A DNA stretch of 64,000 nucleotides from an uncultured Polaribacter sp. (GCA_943846595.1 OX044355.1:682001-746000); one strand, 5' to 3'. Shown: positions 52,804 through 63,117, counted from the stretch's first letter. Notes: a model not told the origin generated them from the letters alone. A program made the numbers and translations.

Positions 52804-53848
52804 CTTTCGTCGCTGTTTTTGAATTCGTATCTATTTGAGATGTTTGTGCGATCATTGTCGATTTGTATTGGACCACTTTCGGTTGAATTTTTTTAATAAT
52901 TAACTCCGCAAATTTCCGGTCGTCTTCAATTTCATGAGACAAGGGTTTCGACTTTGCAAATTTCACTAAATCTGCATTTCTGAGTAATGAATTTATAGTA
53001 GCAATCGTTTCTTTTGAAAGGCCTAACTTCTTTTTGGTGTTCTGTGCTTCTATCAATTCAATGATTTCATTTGAAGTTTGCTCAAAAGTTGGAATCTCAA
53101 TATCTCTTCCAATATAATTTCTTACAATTTCTGTTAATTCACTGTAATATTCTTTTACCTTATTGTTTTGCCATAAGAGTTTTTCATCCAATTGCTGTAA
53201 TTTCTCAATCGCCTCTTCATAGGCAGGAATTAATGGGATGACAACTTTTTCTACTACTTCTTTTTTCTTTCTGAAGAAGATAAAATACACCAAAAGACCC
53301 AGTAGTAATAGTACAACTAAAGCAATCCATATATATCCTTTAAAATCGTCTAGCACATAGGGTTCACTTTTGATTGATTTTATGGGAAATTTTTTAATTT
53401 TTGAGGTGTCTATCGCTATTGTTGCAACGTTAACTAGTAATGAATCTGTTAAGAACGCCTGGTTTTTGACAAAGATTTGTTGTTGCGGAATGTAAAAAGA
53501 TCCGCTATCAAAACCGGTTAAAATATATTTTTTAACAAGACTGTTTTTAAGGGTATCGGTTTTTGTAGAATCAATCACTTCCAATCCTTTTAATTCGAGT
53601 TTTGGAATGATTACATTCTTGATTTCGTTTATAGAAATTTTTAAATTGAATTGCTCCCCGATTCGAATGTTTGTGGTATCAATTTCCGCCTTTACGAGTG
53701 GTTTTTTTTGGGAAAAACTCACCATAGAAAACAGGAATATCAATAAAAACCCGAACCCTTTTACATATGATTCTATAGAAGTAGAAGACGATTTTTGTCT
53801 TCCTTCTACCAGGTTTTTAAATGGGGTGTTTTTTGTACTTATTTTCAA
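52793..53848 (-). CDS. Hypothetical exported membrane protein of the Bat operon
   Basis: 351 residues, TTG start. A signal-type helix (GFGFLLIFLFSMVSFSQ, about 32-48) is followed by a beta-rich BatD-like domain (VKAEIDTTNIRIGEQFNLKISI), one membrane helix (GYIWIALVVLLLLGLLVYFIFF, about 170-192) and a helical cytoplasmic part with EYYSELTEIVRNYIGRDI. This layout occurs between DUF58 and batA in many Bacteroidota. It probably works in the same complex. Confidence 0.75.
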   Translation of the reverse strand: MKISTKNTPFKNLVEGRQKSSSTSIESYVKGFGFLLIFLFSMVSFSQKKPLVKAEIDTTNIRIGEQFNLKISINEIKNVIIPKLELKGLEVIDSTKTDTLKNSLVKKYILTGFDSGSFYIPQQQIFVKNQAFLTDSLLVNVATIAIDTSKIKKFPIKSIKSEPYVLDDFKGYIWIALVVLLLLGLLVYFIFFRKKKEVVEKVVIPLIPAYEEAIEKLQQLDEKLLWQNNKVKEYYSELTEIVRNYIGRDIEIPTFEQTSNEIIELIEAQNTKKKLGLSKETIATINSLLRNADLVKFAKSKPLSHEIEDDRKFAELIIKKIQPKVVQYKSTMIAQTSQIDTNSKTATKDVD

Positions 53849-53926
53849 TGTATAAATTCTTTTTACTGTTTAGGGGTTTATTTTTGTTTGCAATTTTTTC
53901 ATTTCGAAAGTAGGAAGCAGGCCTTC

Positions 53927-54796
53927 CTATCTTCCCTTGTGTTTAAAATAGCCTAATAACTTCTTCACATAACTTTCATCCACACGAGTGTTTATGGTTC
54001 CTGCACCACTTCTTTTAAAGGTGTCTGTATAATAGCCCAACAAACGAATTGCATTAGTATTGTAGTTTGTTCTTGTTGTTTTTGAGGCAGTATTTATTAG
54101 TTGTACTACTCCAGTTTCTGCATCTAACATTGGAACCATTCCTAGATTGGGAATTTCTTCATCATGCTTATCATAAATTCTAATGCCTGTTAAATCGTGT
54201 TTTTTTCCTGCGATTTTTAATGTTTTTTCATACCCATCATCCATGAAATCGGAAAGCATAAAAACAATTGCTTTTTTCTTTGTTACACTGGATAAGAATT
54301 TTAAAGCAGCTTCAATGTTTGTTTTTTTGCTTTTCGGCTTAAATTCAATCAATTCGCGAATAATTCTTAAGACATGACTCTTCCCTTTTTTTGGTGGAAT
54401 GTAGAGTTCAATGTCATCGGAAAAAAGGATCAAACCTACCTTATCGTTATTTTGTGTTGCAGAAAAGGCTAATGTAGCAGCAATTTCTGTAACCGTGTCT
54501 TTTTTAAATTGGGTTGCCGTTCCAAAGGATTCTGACCCCGAAACATCAACCATTAACAACATGGTTAATTCGCGTTCTTCTTCAAAAACCTTAATATAAG
54601 GCTCGTTGTATCGGGCAGTAACATTCCAGTCGATTGCTCTCACATCATCACCAAACTGATATTGTCTTACTTCGGAAAAGGTCATTCCACGTCCTTTAAA
54701 AGAGGAGTGATATTCACCTCCAAAGATATGATCAGACAAACGTCGTGTCTTAATCTCTATTTTCCGAACTTTTTTAAGAATCTCCTTAGTATCCAT
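53927..54796 (-). CDS. DUF58 domain protein (MoxR/Bat partner)
   Basis: 289 residues. It holds the DUF58 motif GRGMTFSEVRQYQFGDDVRAIDWNVTAR near residues 36-63, then a VWA-like fold with LLMVDVSGSESFG. DUF58 proteins usually follow MoxR ATPases and may be their substrate or adaptor. It is cytoplasmic, as no membrane helix is present. It lies 67 nt after the MoxR gene. Confidence 0.9.
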   Translation of the reverse strand: MDTKEILKKVRKIEIKTRRLSDHIFGGEYHSSFKGRGMTFSEVRQYQFGDDVRAIDWNVTARYNEPYIKVFEEERELTMLLMVDVSGSESFGTATQFKKDTVTEIAATLAFSATQNNDKVGLILFSDDIELYIPPKKGKSHVLRIIRELIEFKPKSKKTNIEAALKFLSSVTKKKAIVFMLSDFMDDGYEKTLKIAGKKHDLTGIRIYDKHDEEIPNLGMVPMLDAETGVVQLINTASKTTRTNYNTNAIRLLGYYTDTFKRSGAGTINTRVDESYVKKLLGYFKHKGR

Positions 54797-54863
54797 TTTT
54801 GCTATTGACTTTTTTGCGTTTCACTTTTAACAAATTGCTAAAGGGTTTATTGCGAATGGCTTT

Positions 54864-55853
54864 TTAAGGGACTTCAATTTCATTGATAATTGAATTGATG
54901 ATATCCACAGAGGTTACATTTTCTGCTTCCGCTTCGTAAGTAATTCCAATTCTGTGACGCAAAACATCAAATACAACTGCTCTAACATCTTCAGGTATTA
55001 CATACCCCCTTCTTTTAATAAAGGCATAACACTTCGCTGCTTTTGCTAAATTAATGCTTCCACGAGGAGAAGCGCCAAAGCCAATTAAATCTTTTAGCTG
55101 AGGTAAATTGTATTTTTCTGGGTATCGGGTTGCAAAAATAATATCTAAAATATACTTTTCTATTTTCTCATCCATGTAAACCTCATTCACCACTTCTCGG
55201 GCTTTTATGATTTGATCTACAGAGATTACTGGATTTACGGTTGCAAATCCTCCAGATAAATTTCGACGCATAATCATTTGTTCGTCTTGGAGTTTCGGGT
55301 AATCAATAACCACTTTTAACATAAAACGATCTACCTGTGCTTCAGGTAAAGGATACGTTCCTTCTTGTTCTACAGGGTTTTGAGTTGCCATTACCAAAAA
55401 GGGTTCGTCTAATTTAAAGCTAGTGTCTCCAATTGTAATTTGGCGTTCTTGCATTGCTTCCAGTAAAGCAGATTGCACCTTCGCAGGCGCTCTGTTAATT
55501 TCATCTGCCAATACAAAGTTGGCAAATATAGGCCCTTTTTTGATTGCAAAATCATTCTCCTTCATGTTGTAAATCATAGTACCAACAACATCTGCAGGTA
55601 ATAAATCGGGAGTAAACTGCACTCTGCTAAAACTTGCTTGTACGGCTTTTGATAAGGTGTTAATGGCTAAGGTTTTTGCTAAACCAGGAACTCCCTCTAA
55701 TAAAATATGTCCATTTCCTAGAAGTCCAATTAACAGACTTTCGATCATCTGTTTTTGCCCAACAATTACTTTATTCATTTCTAATGAAAGAATGTCTATA
55801 AAGGCGCTTTCTCTTTCAATTTTTTCATTAATAGCTCGTATGTCAATATCCAT
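54864..55853 (-). CDS. MoxR family AAA+ ATPase
   Basis: 329 residues. Walker A is GVPGLAKTLAI near residue 58, Walker B VLADEINRAPAKVQ near 117, sensor 1 MATQNPVEQEGTYPLPEAQ near 155, and GFGASPRGSINLAKAAK holds the sensor 2 Arg. MoxR ATPases act as chaperones for VWA proteins, here most likely BatA/BatB. It is the first gene of the operon; a TAGCTTTG -7 element lies 40 nt upstream (55893-55900). Confidence 0.93.
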   Translation of the reverse strand: MDIDIRAINEKIERESAFIDILSLEMNKVIVGQKQMIESLLIGLLGNGHILLEGVPGLAKTLAINTLSKAVQASFSRVQFTPDLLPADVVGTMIYNMKENDFAIKKGPIFANFVLADEINRAPAKVQSALLEAMQERQITIGDTSFKLDEPFLVMATQNPVEQEGTYPLPEAQVDRFMLKVVIDYPKLQDEQMIMRRNLSGGFATVNPVISVDQIIKAREVVNEVYMDEKIEKYILDIIFATRYPEKYNLPQLKDLIGFGASPRGSINLAKAAKCYAFIKRRGYVIPEDVRAVVFDVLRHRIGITYEAEAENVTSVDIINSIINEIEVP

Positions 55854-55892
55854 TTTTGTTTATTATAAGGTGTGATTTTTTTTTTAGAAAAA

Positions 55893-55900
55893 CAAAGCTA
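55893..55900 (-). promoter_or_regulatory. Candidate -7 element of the moxR-bat operon
   Basis: Minus strand TAGCTTTG, an exact TAnnTTTG match, 40 nt before the moxR ATG. No good -33 TTG was found at normal spacing. Confidence 0.45.
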
Positions 55901-56067
55901 CAATATTAACTCAAAAACAGTTGTTAAAAGAAGGTTAAAGATAAATAGTCGAAATCTTCCCGATGTTACTAGATAAATGCGTTAAATATTAACATTTTTA
56001 TAACATTTTCTTGTTTTTGTCATGAAAAAAGCAAACATTTGTGTTTATTAATCAATAATTCAGTTTT

Positions 56068-58908
56068 ATGAAAAAAAATAACTTTTTAAAGAGTTTAGTT
56101 ATTAGCTGTTTGTTTTTGTTAGCACAAACAATTTCAGCTCAGATAGTTAAAGGAAAAGTAGTCGGTACCGATGGGTCAGGATTGCCGTATATTAATGTTT
56201 TAGAGAAGGGAACCTCCAATGGAGTATCTACCGATGATCAAGGGATGTTTTCTGTTGATTTGACAAAAATGCCCGCAACGTTGGTATTTTCTTCACTTGG
56301 ATATGAAACTGTATCTAAACTGATTTCCGATACCAAATACCTTTCAGTTACATTACAAGAAGACAATGTTTCCCTAGACGAAGTTGTATTGGTAGGATCA
56401 AGAAATAAAAACAGGACGGTTGCCAACACGCCGGTAGCAGTAGATATTATCGATATTTCAGAATTAACATCGGTAAGTCCACAAGTAAGTGTGAACGATA
56501 TTTTAAATTTTGTAGCACCTTCTTTCACCTCAACATCCCAAACCATTTCCGACGGTACCGATCATATTGATCCTGCCGCTTTAAGAGGATTGGGTCCCGA
56601 TCAAGTCTTAGTCCTTGTGAATGGAAAAAGAAGACATAAAACCTCATTAGTGAACGTAAACAGTACGGTTGGAAGAGGAAGTGTAGGAACAGACATGAAT
56701 GCAATTCCATCCTTTTCAATCAAAAGAATAGAGATTTTAAAAGACGGAGCCGCAGCACAGTATGGTAGTGATGCCATTGCAGGGGTTATCAATATTGTCT
56801 TAAAAGATGCAGTAGGGTTTAGCTTACAAATGAACACCAACGCCAATGTTGGAAGCGAGACGAATGACCAAAGAGGTGGATTTGATGGCGAAGGCTTTCA
56901 ATTAGATGCCAACTATGGAGTTCGCTTAACAGAAGATGGTGGTTTTATCAACTTTACCGGATCCGTTTCAACAAGAGAACCTTCAAGAAGAGCAGGTTTT
57001 TCAGGATTTTCAGGATCCATTTTTAACGGAGCCAACTCCGTAGAATGGGTTGGATTTAATAGCGGACAAGGTTCTGATATTACCCAGTACAGTATGTCAG
57101 ACATTCAATTTTTTGCACAAGGAGTAGAGCACTTTGATTTAGCGTTGAAAAATGAGATTAGTGCAGCAACAAGCATGGCTGAGTTACAATCGTTATTAAA
57201 CTTCAATACTACCGATGCAGAATTAGACGTTCGCGGATTGGATCGTACCGACTTTAACATGAGAGTGGGACAATCCCAATTAAGAAGTGGGAAGTTTTTT
57301 GCAAACATGGAATTGCCATTAACCGATGAATTAGAATTTTATGCCTTTGGAGGGCTGAGTTACAGAAACGGTAACGCAGGAGGTTTTTACAGAAGACCCG
57401 ACCAATCCAGAGCCTATACAGGATTGTACAGAGCCGGTTTCTTACCAGAGATCAACAGTGATGTAAAAGACAAGTCTGCCGCTTTCGGAATTCGAGGAAC
57501 GCAAGGCGAATGGGATGTAGATTTTAGCAACACATGGGGAGAAAACTCATTTGGTTTTAATATCAGCAACTCTGTAAACGCAACCTTGTTATCAGGATCA
57601 CCTGTAGAAGTAAATGCTGGAGGATTTTCAGCAGCCGAGAATACAACCAACGTAGACCTTAGTAGATTTTATGAAGATAAGTATCAAGGGATGAATGTTG
57701 CCTTTGGCGCGGAATACCGATTAGAGAATTACCAAATATTTGCAGGACAAGATGAATCTTGGAAGACCTATGATATTAATGGAGACGAATGGAATGGAGA
57801 TCCATCCTTACAAGTAACCGATTTCTTTGGAAGAGGAAGACCAGGAGGAATCCAAGTATTCCCGGGGTTTAGACCTGGAAATGAAAGAAATGCCTTTAGA
57901 AACAGTTATGCAGCCTATGCCGATGTAGAAGTAGATTTCACAGAAGAATGGATGCTATCAGGAGCATTGCGTTATGAGAACTACAGCGACTTTGGCTCGA
58001 CTTTAAACTGGAAATTAGCTTCCTTATACAAGTTAACCGACAATGTGAATTTAAGAGCTGCAGCAAGTACCGGTTTTAGAGCACCTTCTCTACACCAGTT
58101 GAACTTTAACACCATTAGCACCAACTTTATTAATGGAGATCCAGTAGAAGTTTTAACAGCTTCGAATGACAGTCCAGAAGCACAAGCAGTTGGAATTCCA
58201 CAATTGAAGCAAGAAGAGTCTTTCAGTACAAGTTTTGGGGTGACCGCTAAAATACCCGAGGCGAACCTTACTTTAACAGTAGATGCATACTTCATTGCTA
58301 TTGAAGATCGCGTAACCTTAACAGGAAACTTTGATTTACCAAGTTCAGTAGATGCTAGCAAAGCAAGATTCTTTGCCAATGCAATTGACACAGAAACTAC
58401 AGGAGTGGATGTAAATATTTCACACAGAGCAACGATTTTAGGAAATGTTGCCTTGACAACAGACCTAGCGTTTGCCTATGCAAAAACAGAGCAAGTAGAT
58501 GACATTCACGGATCTGTACTTTTAGCAGATCAATTGGACACCTACTTTGGAGAAAGAGAAACGTACTTTTTAGAATTAGCAAGCCCACGAGTAAAAGGGA
58601 ATTTAAGCCATTCCTTAAAAGGAGACAACTGGTCTGTATTCTTAAGAAACTCTTACTTTGGATCCGTATTCAATCCAGATGGAGCACACCAAGAATTTGC
58701 AGGAAAAGTTCTTACCGACTTGTCTTTCGGCTTTGATGTTACCGAGAACCTAACCTTTACCGTTGGATCAAGTAACATTTTCGATGTGTATCCAGATCCA
58801 ACACCATCCGGATTAACAAGTGGGAATCAGTTTATTTACCCACGTGTTACCTCACAGTTTGGTATTAACGGAAGAACAGCGTTTGCTCGTTTAAACTTTA
58901 AACTATAA
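56068..58908 (+). CDS. TonB-dependent outer membrane receptor
   Basis: 946 residues. Signal peptide FLKSLVISCLFLLAQTISAQ, a carboxypeptidase-like beta-sandwich (about 27-105, IVKGKVVGTDGSGLPYINV), a plug domain (about 120-235, with ALRGLGPDQVLVLVNGKRRH and LKDGAAAQYGSDAIAGVINIV), and a barrel ending NGRTAFARLNFKL. It lacks a SusD partner. The two lipoproteins behind it are probably co-transcribed. The ligand is not predictable. Confidence 0.93.
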   Translation: MKKNNFLKSLVISCLFLLAQTISAQIVKGKVVGTDGSGLPYINVLEKGTSNGVSTDDQGMFSVDLTKMPATLVFSSLGYETVSKLISDTKYLSVTLQEDNVSLDEVVLVGSRNKNRTVANTPVAVDIIDISELTSVSPQVSVNDILNFVAPSFTSTSQTISDGTDHIDPAALRGLGPDQVLVLVNGKRRHKTSLVNVNSTVGRGSVGTDMNAIPSFSIKRIEILKDGAAAQYGSDAIAGVINIVLKDAVGFSLQMNTNANVGSETNDQRGGFDGEGFQLDANYGVRLTEDGGFINFTGSVSTREPSRRAGFSGFSGSIFNGANSVEWVGFNSGQGSDITQYSMSDIQFFAQGVEHFDLALKNEISAATSMAELQSLLNFNTTDAELDVRGLDRTDFNMRVGQSQLRSGKFFANMELPLTDELEFYAFGGLSYRNGNAGGFYRRPDQSRAYTGLYRAGFLPEINSDVKDKSAAFGIRGTQGEWDVDFSNTWGENSFGFNISNSVNATLLSGSPVEVNAGGFSAAENTTNVDLSRFYEDKYQGMNVAFGAEYRLENYQIFAGQDESWKTYDINGDEWNGDPSLQVTDFFGRGRPGGIQVFPGFRPGNERNAFRNSYAAYADVEVDFTEEWMLSGALRYENYSDFGSTLNWKLASLYKLTDNVNLRAAASTGFRAPSLHQLNFNTISTNFINGDPVEVLTASNDSPEAQAVGIPQLKQEESFSTSFGVTAKIPEANLTLTVDAYFIAIEDRVTLTGNFDLPSSVDASKARFFANAIDTETTGVDVNISHRATILGNVALTTDLAFAYAKTEQVDDIHGSVLLADQLDTYFGERETYFLELASPRVKGNLSHSLKGDNWSVFLRNSYFGSVFNPDGAHQEFAGKVLTDLSFGFDVTENLTFTVGSSNIFDVYPDPTPSGLTSGNQFIYPRVTSQFGINGRTAFARLNFKL

Positions 58909-58927
58909 TCAGAAAAATCTTTTTATT

Positions 58928-59752
58928 ATGAAAAAACTTAAAAATATACTTTACATCGCACTTTTCTCTTTGCTAGCAGTATCTTGTGAAGACAATACCG
59001 ATAGTATTACCAACCCAGGCGAATTGTCTCCGCTTCCACAGGAAGTTAAAGTGAGTTTCACCGATGACCATGCCACTTCATCTCCTTATGAAGGAGAAAC
59101 GATGACGTATCGATTGGAAATGCCATTTGCCATCACCGGAACCGTTGATGTAACCATAGCAGTTAGCTCATCAGATGGAACGGTAGAAGCGGATTATCCA
59201 ACCTCAATTACATTTGTAGATGGACAAAGCGCTGTTTATTTCGATGTAACACCAACAGACGACGGTGTAGTAGAAGATGAAACCTATACCATTGCAATTA
59301 CAGATGTTTCCTTTTCGAATGACAACTACTTTGCATGGACAGGAGCAAATTCGCGAGTAATGGGCGTTAGAGACATTCCAACACCAATCGTTACCACAGC
59401 CGGAGATTTTGTTTTCAACTTTACCTGGTCAGGCTCAAGTGATTTAGATTGTCGATTGGTAGACAACCCACCCGCATTTCAATACGATACTGGGTACAGT
59501 ACCTCCCCAGGCGAAACGGTTACTTTAGTAGATGCTGTTCCAGATGGAGATTATTTATTTAGAGTACGTCCTTGGACAGTTAGTGATTCTTCCATAGATT
59601 ATGCTATTGAAGTTGTTGCACCAACCGAGACAAGAAATTATACAGGTACCTTCCTAGATTTAGTAGGAGGCTGGTCTATGGAGTTTGTTGTATTAGAGAT
59701 CAACAAAGCCACTTCAGGAGCAACGGTAACGTATACACTTAATCAACTATAA
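58928..59752 (+). CDS. Lipoprotein with Calx-beta-like domain
   Basis: 274 residues. The lipobox LLAVSC follows MKKLKNILYIALFSLL. Residues about 38-135 resemble a Calx-beta fold (YEGETMTYRLEMPF, VDVTIAVSSSDGTVEADY, VVEDETYTIAI). A second beta domain (about 150-270, FVFNFTWSGSSDLDCRLVDN) resembles one in the next lipoprotein. It lies 20 nt after the TonB receptor, so it may be a surface partner. Confidence 0.75.
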   Translation: MKKLKNILYIALFSLLAVSCEDNTDSITNPGELSPLPQEVKVSFTDDHATSSPYEGETMTYRLEMPFAITGTVDVTIAVSSSDGTVEADYPTSITFVDGQSAVYFDVTPTDDGVVEDETYTIAITDVSFSNDNYFAWTGANSRVMGVRDIPTPIVTTAGDFVFNFTWSGSSDLDCRLVDNPPAFQYDTGYSTSPGETVTLVDAVPDGDYLFRVRPWTVSDSSIDYAIEVVAPTETRNYTGTFLDLVGGWSMEFVVLEINKATSGATVTYTLNQL

Positions 59753-59763
59753 AATAAAAGAAG

Positions 59764-60576
59764 ATGAAAAATATATATAAAATAAAATTAATTTTATTGG
59801 CCCTAGTTGTTTTTAGCTCTTGTGCTGTAAATGACGATGATCCAGTTCAAAACCTAGTTTCAAAAACAGTTCTTTCTTTAGACACTGCCTTTGAAAGAGC
59901 TTCTTCAGATAGCTATGACTTAGTTGTCAATGTAGATGGAGATTTGCCTTATTCTTCAAGGTTAACTTATACCTTAGACGGACAAGAAATGTTTGTAGAT
60001 GTAGATGCGCGATCAGAAACAGCAATCATTCCTGTAGATATGTCAGGAGTAGCAGTAAGAGTTGTAACCATCACGAAAATAGCAACGTTGTATGCTTCGG
60101 CAGCAGGGTATGATGTTTCGGTATCTGGTTCAAACAACAAAACGATTATTGCTGGTGCAGATGTTGGAAACGGAGGAGATATGTATGCGCAAATGACATG
60201 GAACTCGGAAGTAGATATCGATATGATATTAACAAGAGATGCTGCACCACAAGCGCCTTACGAAATTCCGAACGCAACTGTTGTTGATTATTCTATTAAT
60301 ATTGGACCTTTAGAATCTTTTACTTTGCCTTCTTTTGAAGCTGAAGGAGATTATTCAATAAGCATTGTTCCTTATCAAGGATTTACGGCTCCAATAGAAT
60401 GTAACTTAATCATTGTTGCTGGAGATATGGCCTATGATTTTACAGGCTCTGTTGCTAGTGGAGAAGGAGCAGGTGGATTTTTCACGATTGTTTACAATAC
60501 AGTTGATGAATTTGCTGCATGTGTTAAAATAGGTACTGGAGCTGCTTCAACATATACTGCCGTTAATAAATTATAA
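59764..60576 (+). CDS. Lipoprotein, paralogous to the truncated copy at 62512
   Basis: 270 residues with a lipobox (VVFSSC). The second half (about 120-270: MYAQMTWNSEVDIDMILTRD, YSINIGPLESFTLP, EGDYSISIVPYQGF) shares the T-W-x-x-x-x-D-x-D-x-x-L motif with the lipoprotein before it and matches the truncated copy at 62512-63038. It lies 12 nt after the preceding gene and ends before a terminator. Function unknown. Confidence 0.72.
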   Translation: MKNIYKIKLILLALVVFSSCAVNDDDPVQNLVSKTVLSLDTAFERASSDSYDLVVNVDGDLPYSSRLTYTLDGQEMFVDVDARSETAIIPVDMSGVAVRVVTITKIATLYASAAGYDVSVSGSNNKTIIAGADVGNGGDMYAQMTWNSEVDIDMILTRDAAPQAPYEIPNATVVDYSINIGPLESFTLPSFEAEGDYSISIVPYQGFTAPIECNLIIVAGDMAYDFTGSVASGEGAGGFFTIVYNTVDEFAACVKIGTGAASTYTAVNKL

Positions 60577-60597
60577 AAAAAGTAACTTTTTTAAATA

Positions 60598-60634
60598 CAA
60601 AAGGCCTTGAAATTGTATATTTCAGGGCCTTTTT
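60598..60634 (+). terminator. Intrinsic terminator of the TonB-lipoprotein operon
   Basis: AAAGGCCTTGAAAT pairs with ATTTCAGGGCCTTT (one G-U) followed by T residues. A near copy of the stem recurs at 63062-63092 after the truncated paralogue. Confidence 0.88.
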
Positions 60635-60645
60635 ATATCATAATA

Positions 60646-62511
60646 ATGAAAAACACCTCCTTTTTGTTGCTTCTTTTATGGGGTGCAACGTTTTATTCTC
60701 AAACCTTTTCAGAGGTTAGTAACACTTCAGGAATCGACCATATCTTTGAGCAGTTTGCTAATATGGGTGGCGGTGGTGTCTTTTTTGATTATGATAACGA
60801 TGGCTGGGAAGACCTTTATTTGACATCAGGAAAAGGAAAAGATCATTTGTATAAGAATCTTGGAAATGGGAGTTTTAGTTTGATTACCGATGGTTGGTTA
60901 TCAATCACAGCGGAATATTATACCGTAGGAGTCGTTAGCGGCGATGTAAACAATGATGGCTATCGAGACTTATACATTACGACCTGGCGAGGAGAAGATA
61001 ATGCTGGTGAACTAGAAAGAAACCTACTCTTTATCAATAATGGAGACGGCACTTTCTCAGAAAAAGGAATTGAATACGGTTTATCGATTGCTTCCTTTTC
61101 TATGGGAGCTTCAATGTTAGATTATAATAATGATGGCTTTTTAGATATCTATACCGTAAATTATGTGGAAAGTAGTGCTTTTCTGTATGATGATGATGGC
61201 GCAATTAATGGGTTTGATCATGATTGTTATGAAAATCAATTTTATAAGAATAATGGAGACGGAACCTTCTCAGAAATAAGTACAACGCTTGGGCTTACAA
61301 ACAACGGCTGTGCATTAGCAGTCATGCCTACTGATTTTGATCAAGACAATGATGCCGATCTTTATATTGCCAATGATTTTGGTGAATTTATAGTACCCAA
61401 TACGATTTTACAGAACAACTTCCCTAGTAGTCCTTTTACAGATGTTTCGGTTGAAACCAATATGGATGTTGCCGTTTATGGAATGGGAATTGCCTCAGCA
61501 GATTTTGACAAAGATTCAGATTTCGATTATTATGTGACGAATATTGGTTCTAATGTACTCATTCAAAATGATGGGAATCAAAATTTTACAGACATTGCTG
61601 TACAAGCAGGGGTCGAAAATACGTATTCAGAAGGGAGTACTTCCTTATTGACAACAAGTTGGGGAACTGCTTTTTTAGATGTTAATAACGATACCTGGCC
61701 AGATTTGTTTGTTGCTAATGGAAGAATACCTACATTAGATTTTATTGCAACCGGCGAAGACGATCCCAATAAGCTTTTTATAAATAACGGAGATCTCACC
61801 TTTACAGACATTTCTGCAAGTGCAGGAATAAACGATCTAAATAGAGGGCGAGGAATGCTGTATTGTGATTATGACAAAGATGGTGATTTAGATGTTTTAG
61901 TAGTTGTACAAGACAGTTCAGAGGGGGTAAACGCAAAAACAACTTTGTATCAAAATCAACTAAATCCAAATGGTAACGACGCAAAGAATTGGGTGCAGAT
62001 TTTTCTAAAAGGAACTACGATTAACAAAGACGCACTGGGTGCCAAAATAGAATTGACGGTAAATGGAGAAAAGCTACTTCAAGAAGTTTACGGACAAGGA
62101 AGTCATGCTAGTCAAAGTTCACTAGTTGCGCATTTCGGATTGGCAGACAACACAACAATCTCCCAATTAAAAGTTATTTGGTCTTCCACAGACACCCAAA
62201 TATTTACCGATTTAGTGGTTAATAAACGATACGAACTTACACAAGGAAGCACCCTTCGTTCGGAAGAAAATGAGTTTATGGATCTTTCCATGTATCCAAA
62301 TCCAGTAAAAAGTGAATTGCACTTTAAGGGGATTCATGTTCCATTGCAAGTAAAAATATATTCAATTCAAGGAAAGCTTCTTGAGATTGTTTTTGTAGAC
62401 CAAACAAAAACAGCAATAAATTTGGAACCGTATAAACCTGGAGTCTATATTCTTCAAGTTTTTAATGATGGCAACCAACTCCTAAAAAGTGAGTTCCTCT
62501 TAAAAGAATAA
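60646..62511 (+). CDS. CRTAC1-like FG-GAP/ASPIC-UnbV protein with T9SS tail
   Basis: 621 residues from the ATG MKNTSFLLLLL; an upstream ATG lies in the terminator. Signal peptide, then FG-GAP/VCBS repeats with FFDYDNDGWEDLYLT, MLDYNNDGFLDIYTV and CDYDKDGDLDVLVV, each a calcium-binding DxDxDG loop. An ASPIC/UnbV domain (about 450-540, DALGAKIELTVNGEKLLQEV) and a type A T9SS domain (about 550-621, SMYPNPVKSELHFKG) follow. Predicted to be secreted or surface-attached; probably a calcium-stabilised propeller. Confidence 0.85.
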   Translation: MKNTSFLLLLLWGATFYSQTFSEVSNTSGIDHIFEQFANMGGGGVFFDYDNDGWEDLYLTSGKGKDHLYKNLGNGSFSLITDGWLSITAEYYTVGVVSGDVNNDGYRDLYITTWRGEDNAGELERNLLFINNGDGTFSEKGIEYGLSIASFSMGASMLDYNNDGFLDIYTVNYVESSAFLYDDDGAINGFDHDCYENQFYKNNGDGTFSEISTTLGLTNNGCALAVMPTDFDQDNDADLYIANDFGEFIVPNTILQNNFPSSPFTDVSVETNMDVAVYGMGIASADFDKDSDFDYYVTNIGSNVLIQNDGNQNFTDIAVQAGVENTYSEGSTSLLTTSWGTAFLDVNNDTWPDLFVANGRIPTLDFIATGEDDPNKLFINNGDLTFTDISASAGINDLNRGRGMLYCDYDKDGDLDVLVVVQDSSEGVNAKTTLYQNQLNPNGNDAKNWVQIFLKGTTINKDALGAKIELTVNGEKLLQEVYGQGSHASQSSLVAHFGLADNTTISQLKVIWSSTDTQIFTDLVVNKRYELTQGSTLRSEENEFMDLSMYPNPVKSELHFKGIHVPLQVKIYSIQGKLLEIVFVDQTKTAINLEPYKPGVYILQVFNDGNQLLKSEFLLKE

Positions 62512-63038
62512 AAGGCATTTCTTTAAAAACCACTTCTGTTACTTTGACGGATATAGTTAGCCTTTACGCTTCTGCGGAAGATTATGACGTTAGTTTGTCT
62601 TCAGATTCAACAACTAGAATTTTTAAAATGGATGAAGGAGATCTGTATGTACAAATGACCTGGGATACAACCGATGATCTAGATATAATGCTAAATGCTG
62701 CACCAGCACCGACTGCTCCGTTTATACCATCACCTTCGAATGTGTTAAATTATTCTATAAATACAACACCACTAGAATTTTTTATAATTTCAAAGGATGA
62801 AACTCCCGGTGACTATGTAGTTAGTATCGTTCCTTATGAGGAATTCTCATCAACGATTAATATCGATTTTTTAATTGTAGATAGCGTCGCTGAATATAAC
62901 TTTCAAGGAGCTGTTGAAAATGGTTTAGCTGCATCAGCTGGATTTTTTCTAATTTATAATACTGTCATTGAGGCAGTTTCCATCGTAAAAACAGGATTTG
63001 GAAGTTCTTTAACCTATGTAATTGAAAACAAGTTATAA
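62512..63038 (+). pseudogene. 5'-truncated duplicate of the second lipoprotein
   Basis: The frame is open across the end of the preceding gene and reads KGISLKTTSVTLTDIVSLYAS, which aligns with the middle of the 59764 lipoprotein, and then continues to its end (DLYVQMTWDTTDDLDIML; YSINTTPLEFF; GDYVVSIVPYEEF). The signal and first 100 residues are missing. A TTG at 62544 could start a 164-residue protein without export signal. A paralogous terminator follows, so gene 3' half and terminator were duplicated together. Confidence 0.7.
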
Positions 63039-63061
63039 AAAAGGTATTTCTATTAAAGTAG

Positions 63062-63092
63062 GCTCTGAAATTGGATATTTCAGGGCTTTTTT
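63062..63092 (+). terminator. Intrinsic terminator, copy of 60598-60634
   Basis: GCTCTGAAAT and ATTTCAGGGC (one G-U) around TGGAT, then a T run. The shared TGAAAT...ATTTCAGGGC shape with the earlier terminator supports a duplication. Confidence 0.8.
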
Positions 63093-63117
63093 ATATCATA
63101 TCAATTCTCAATATTTA

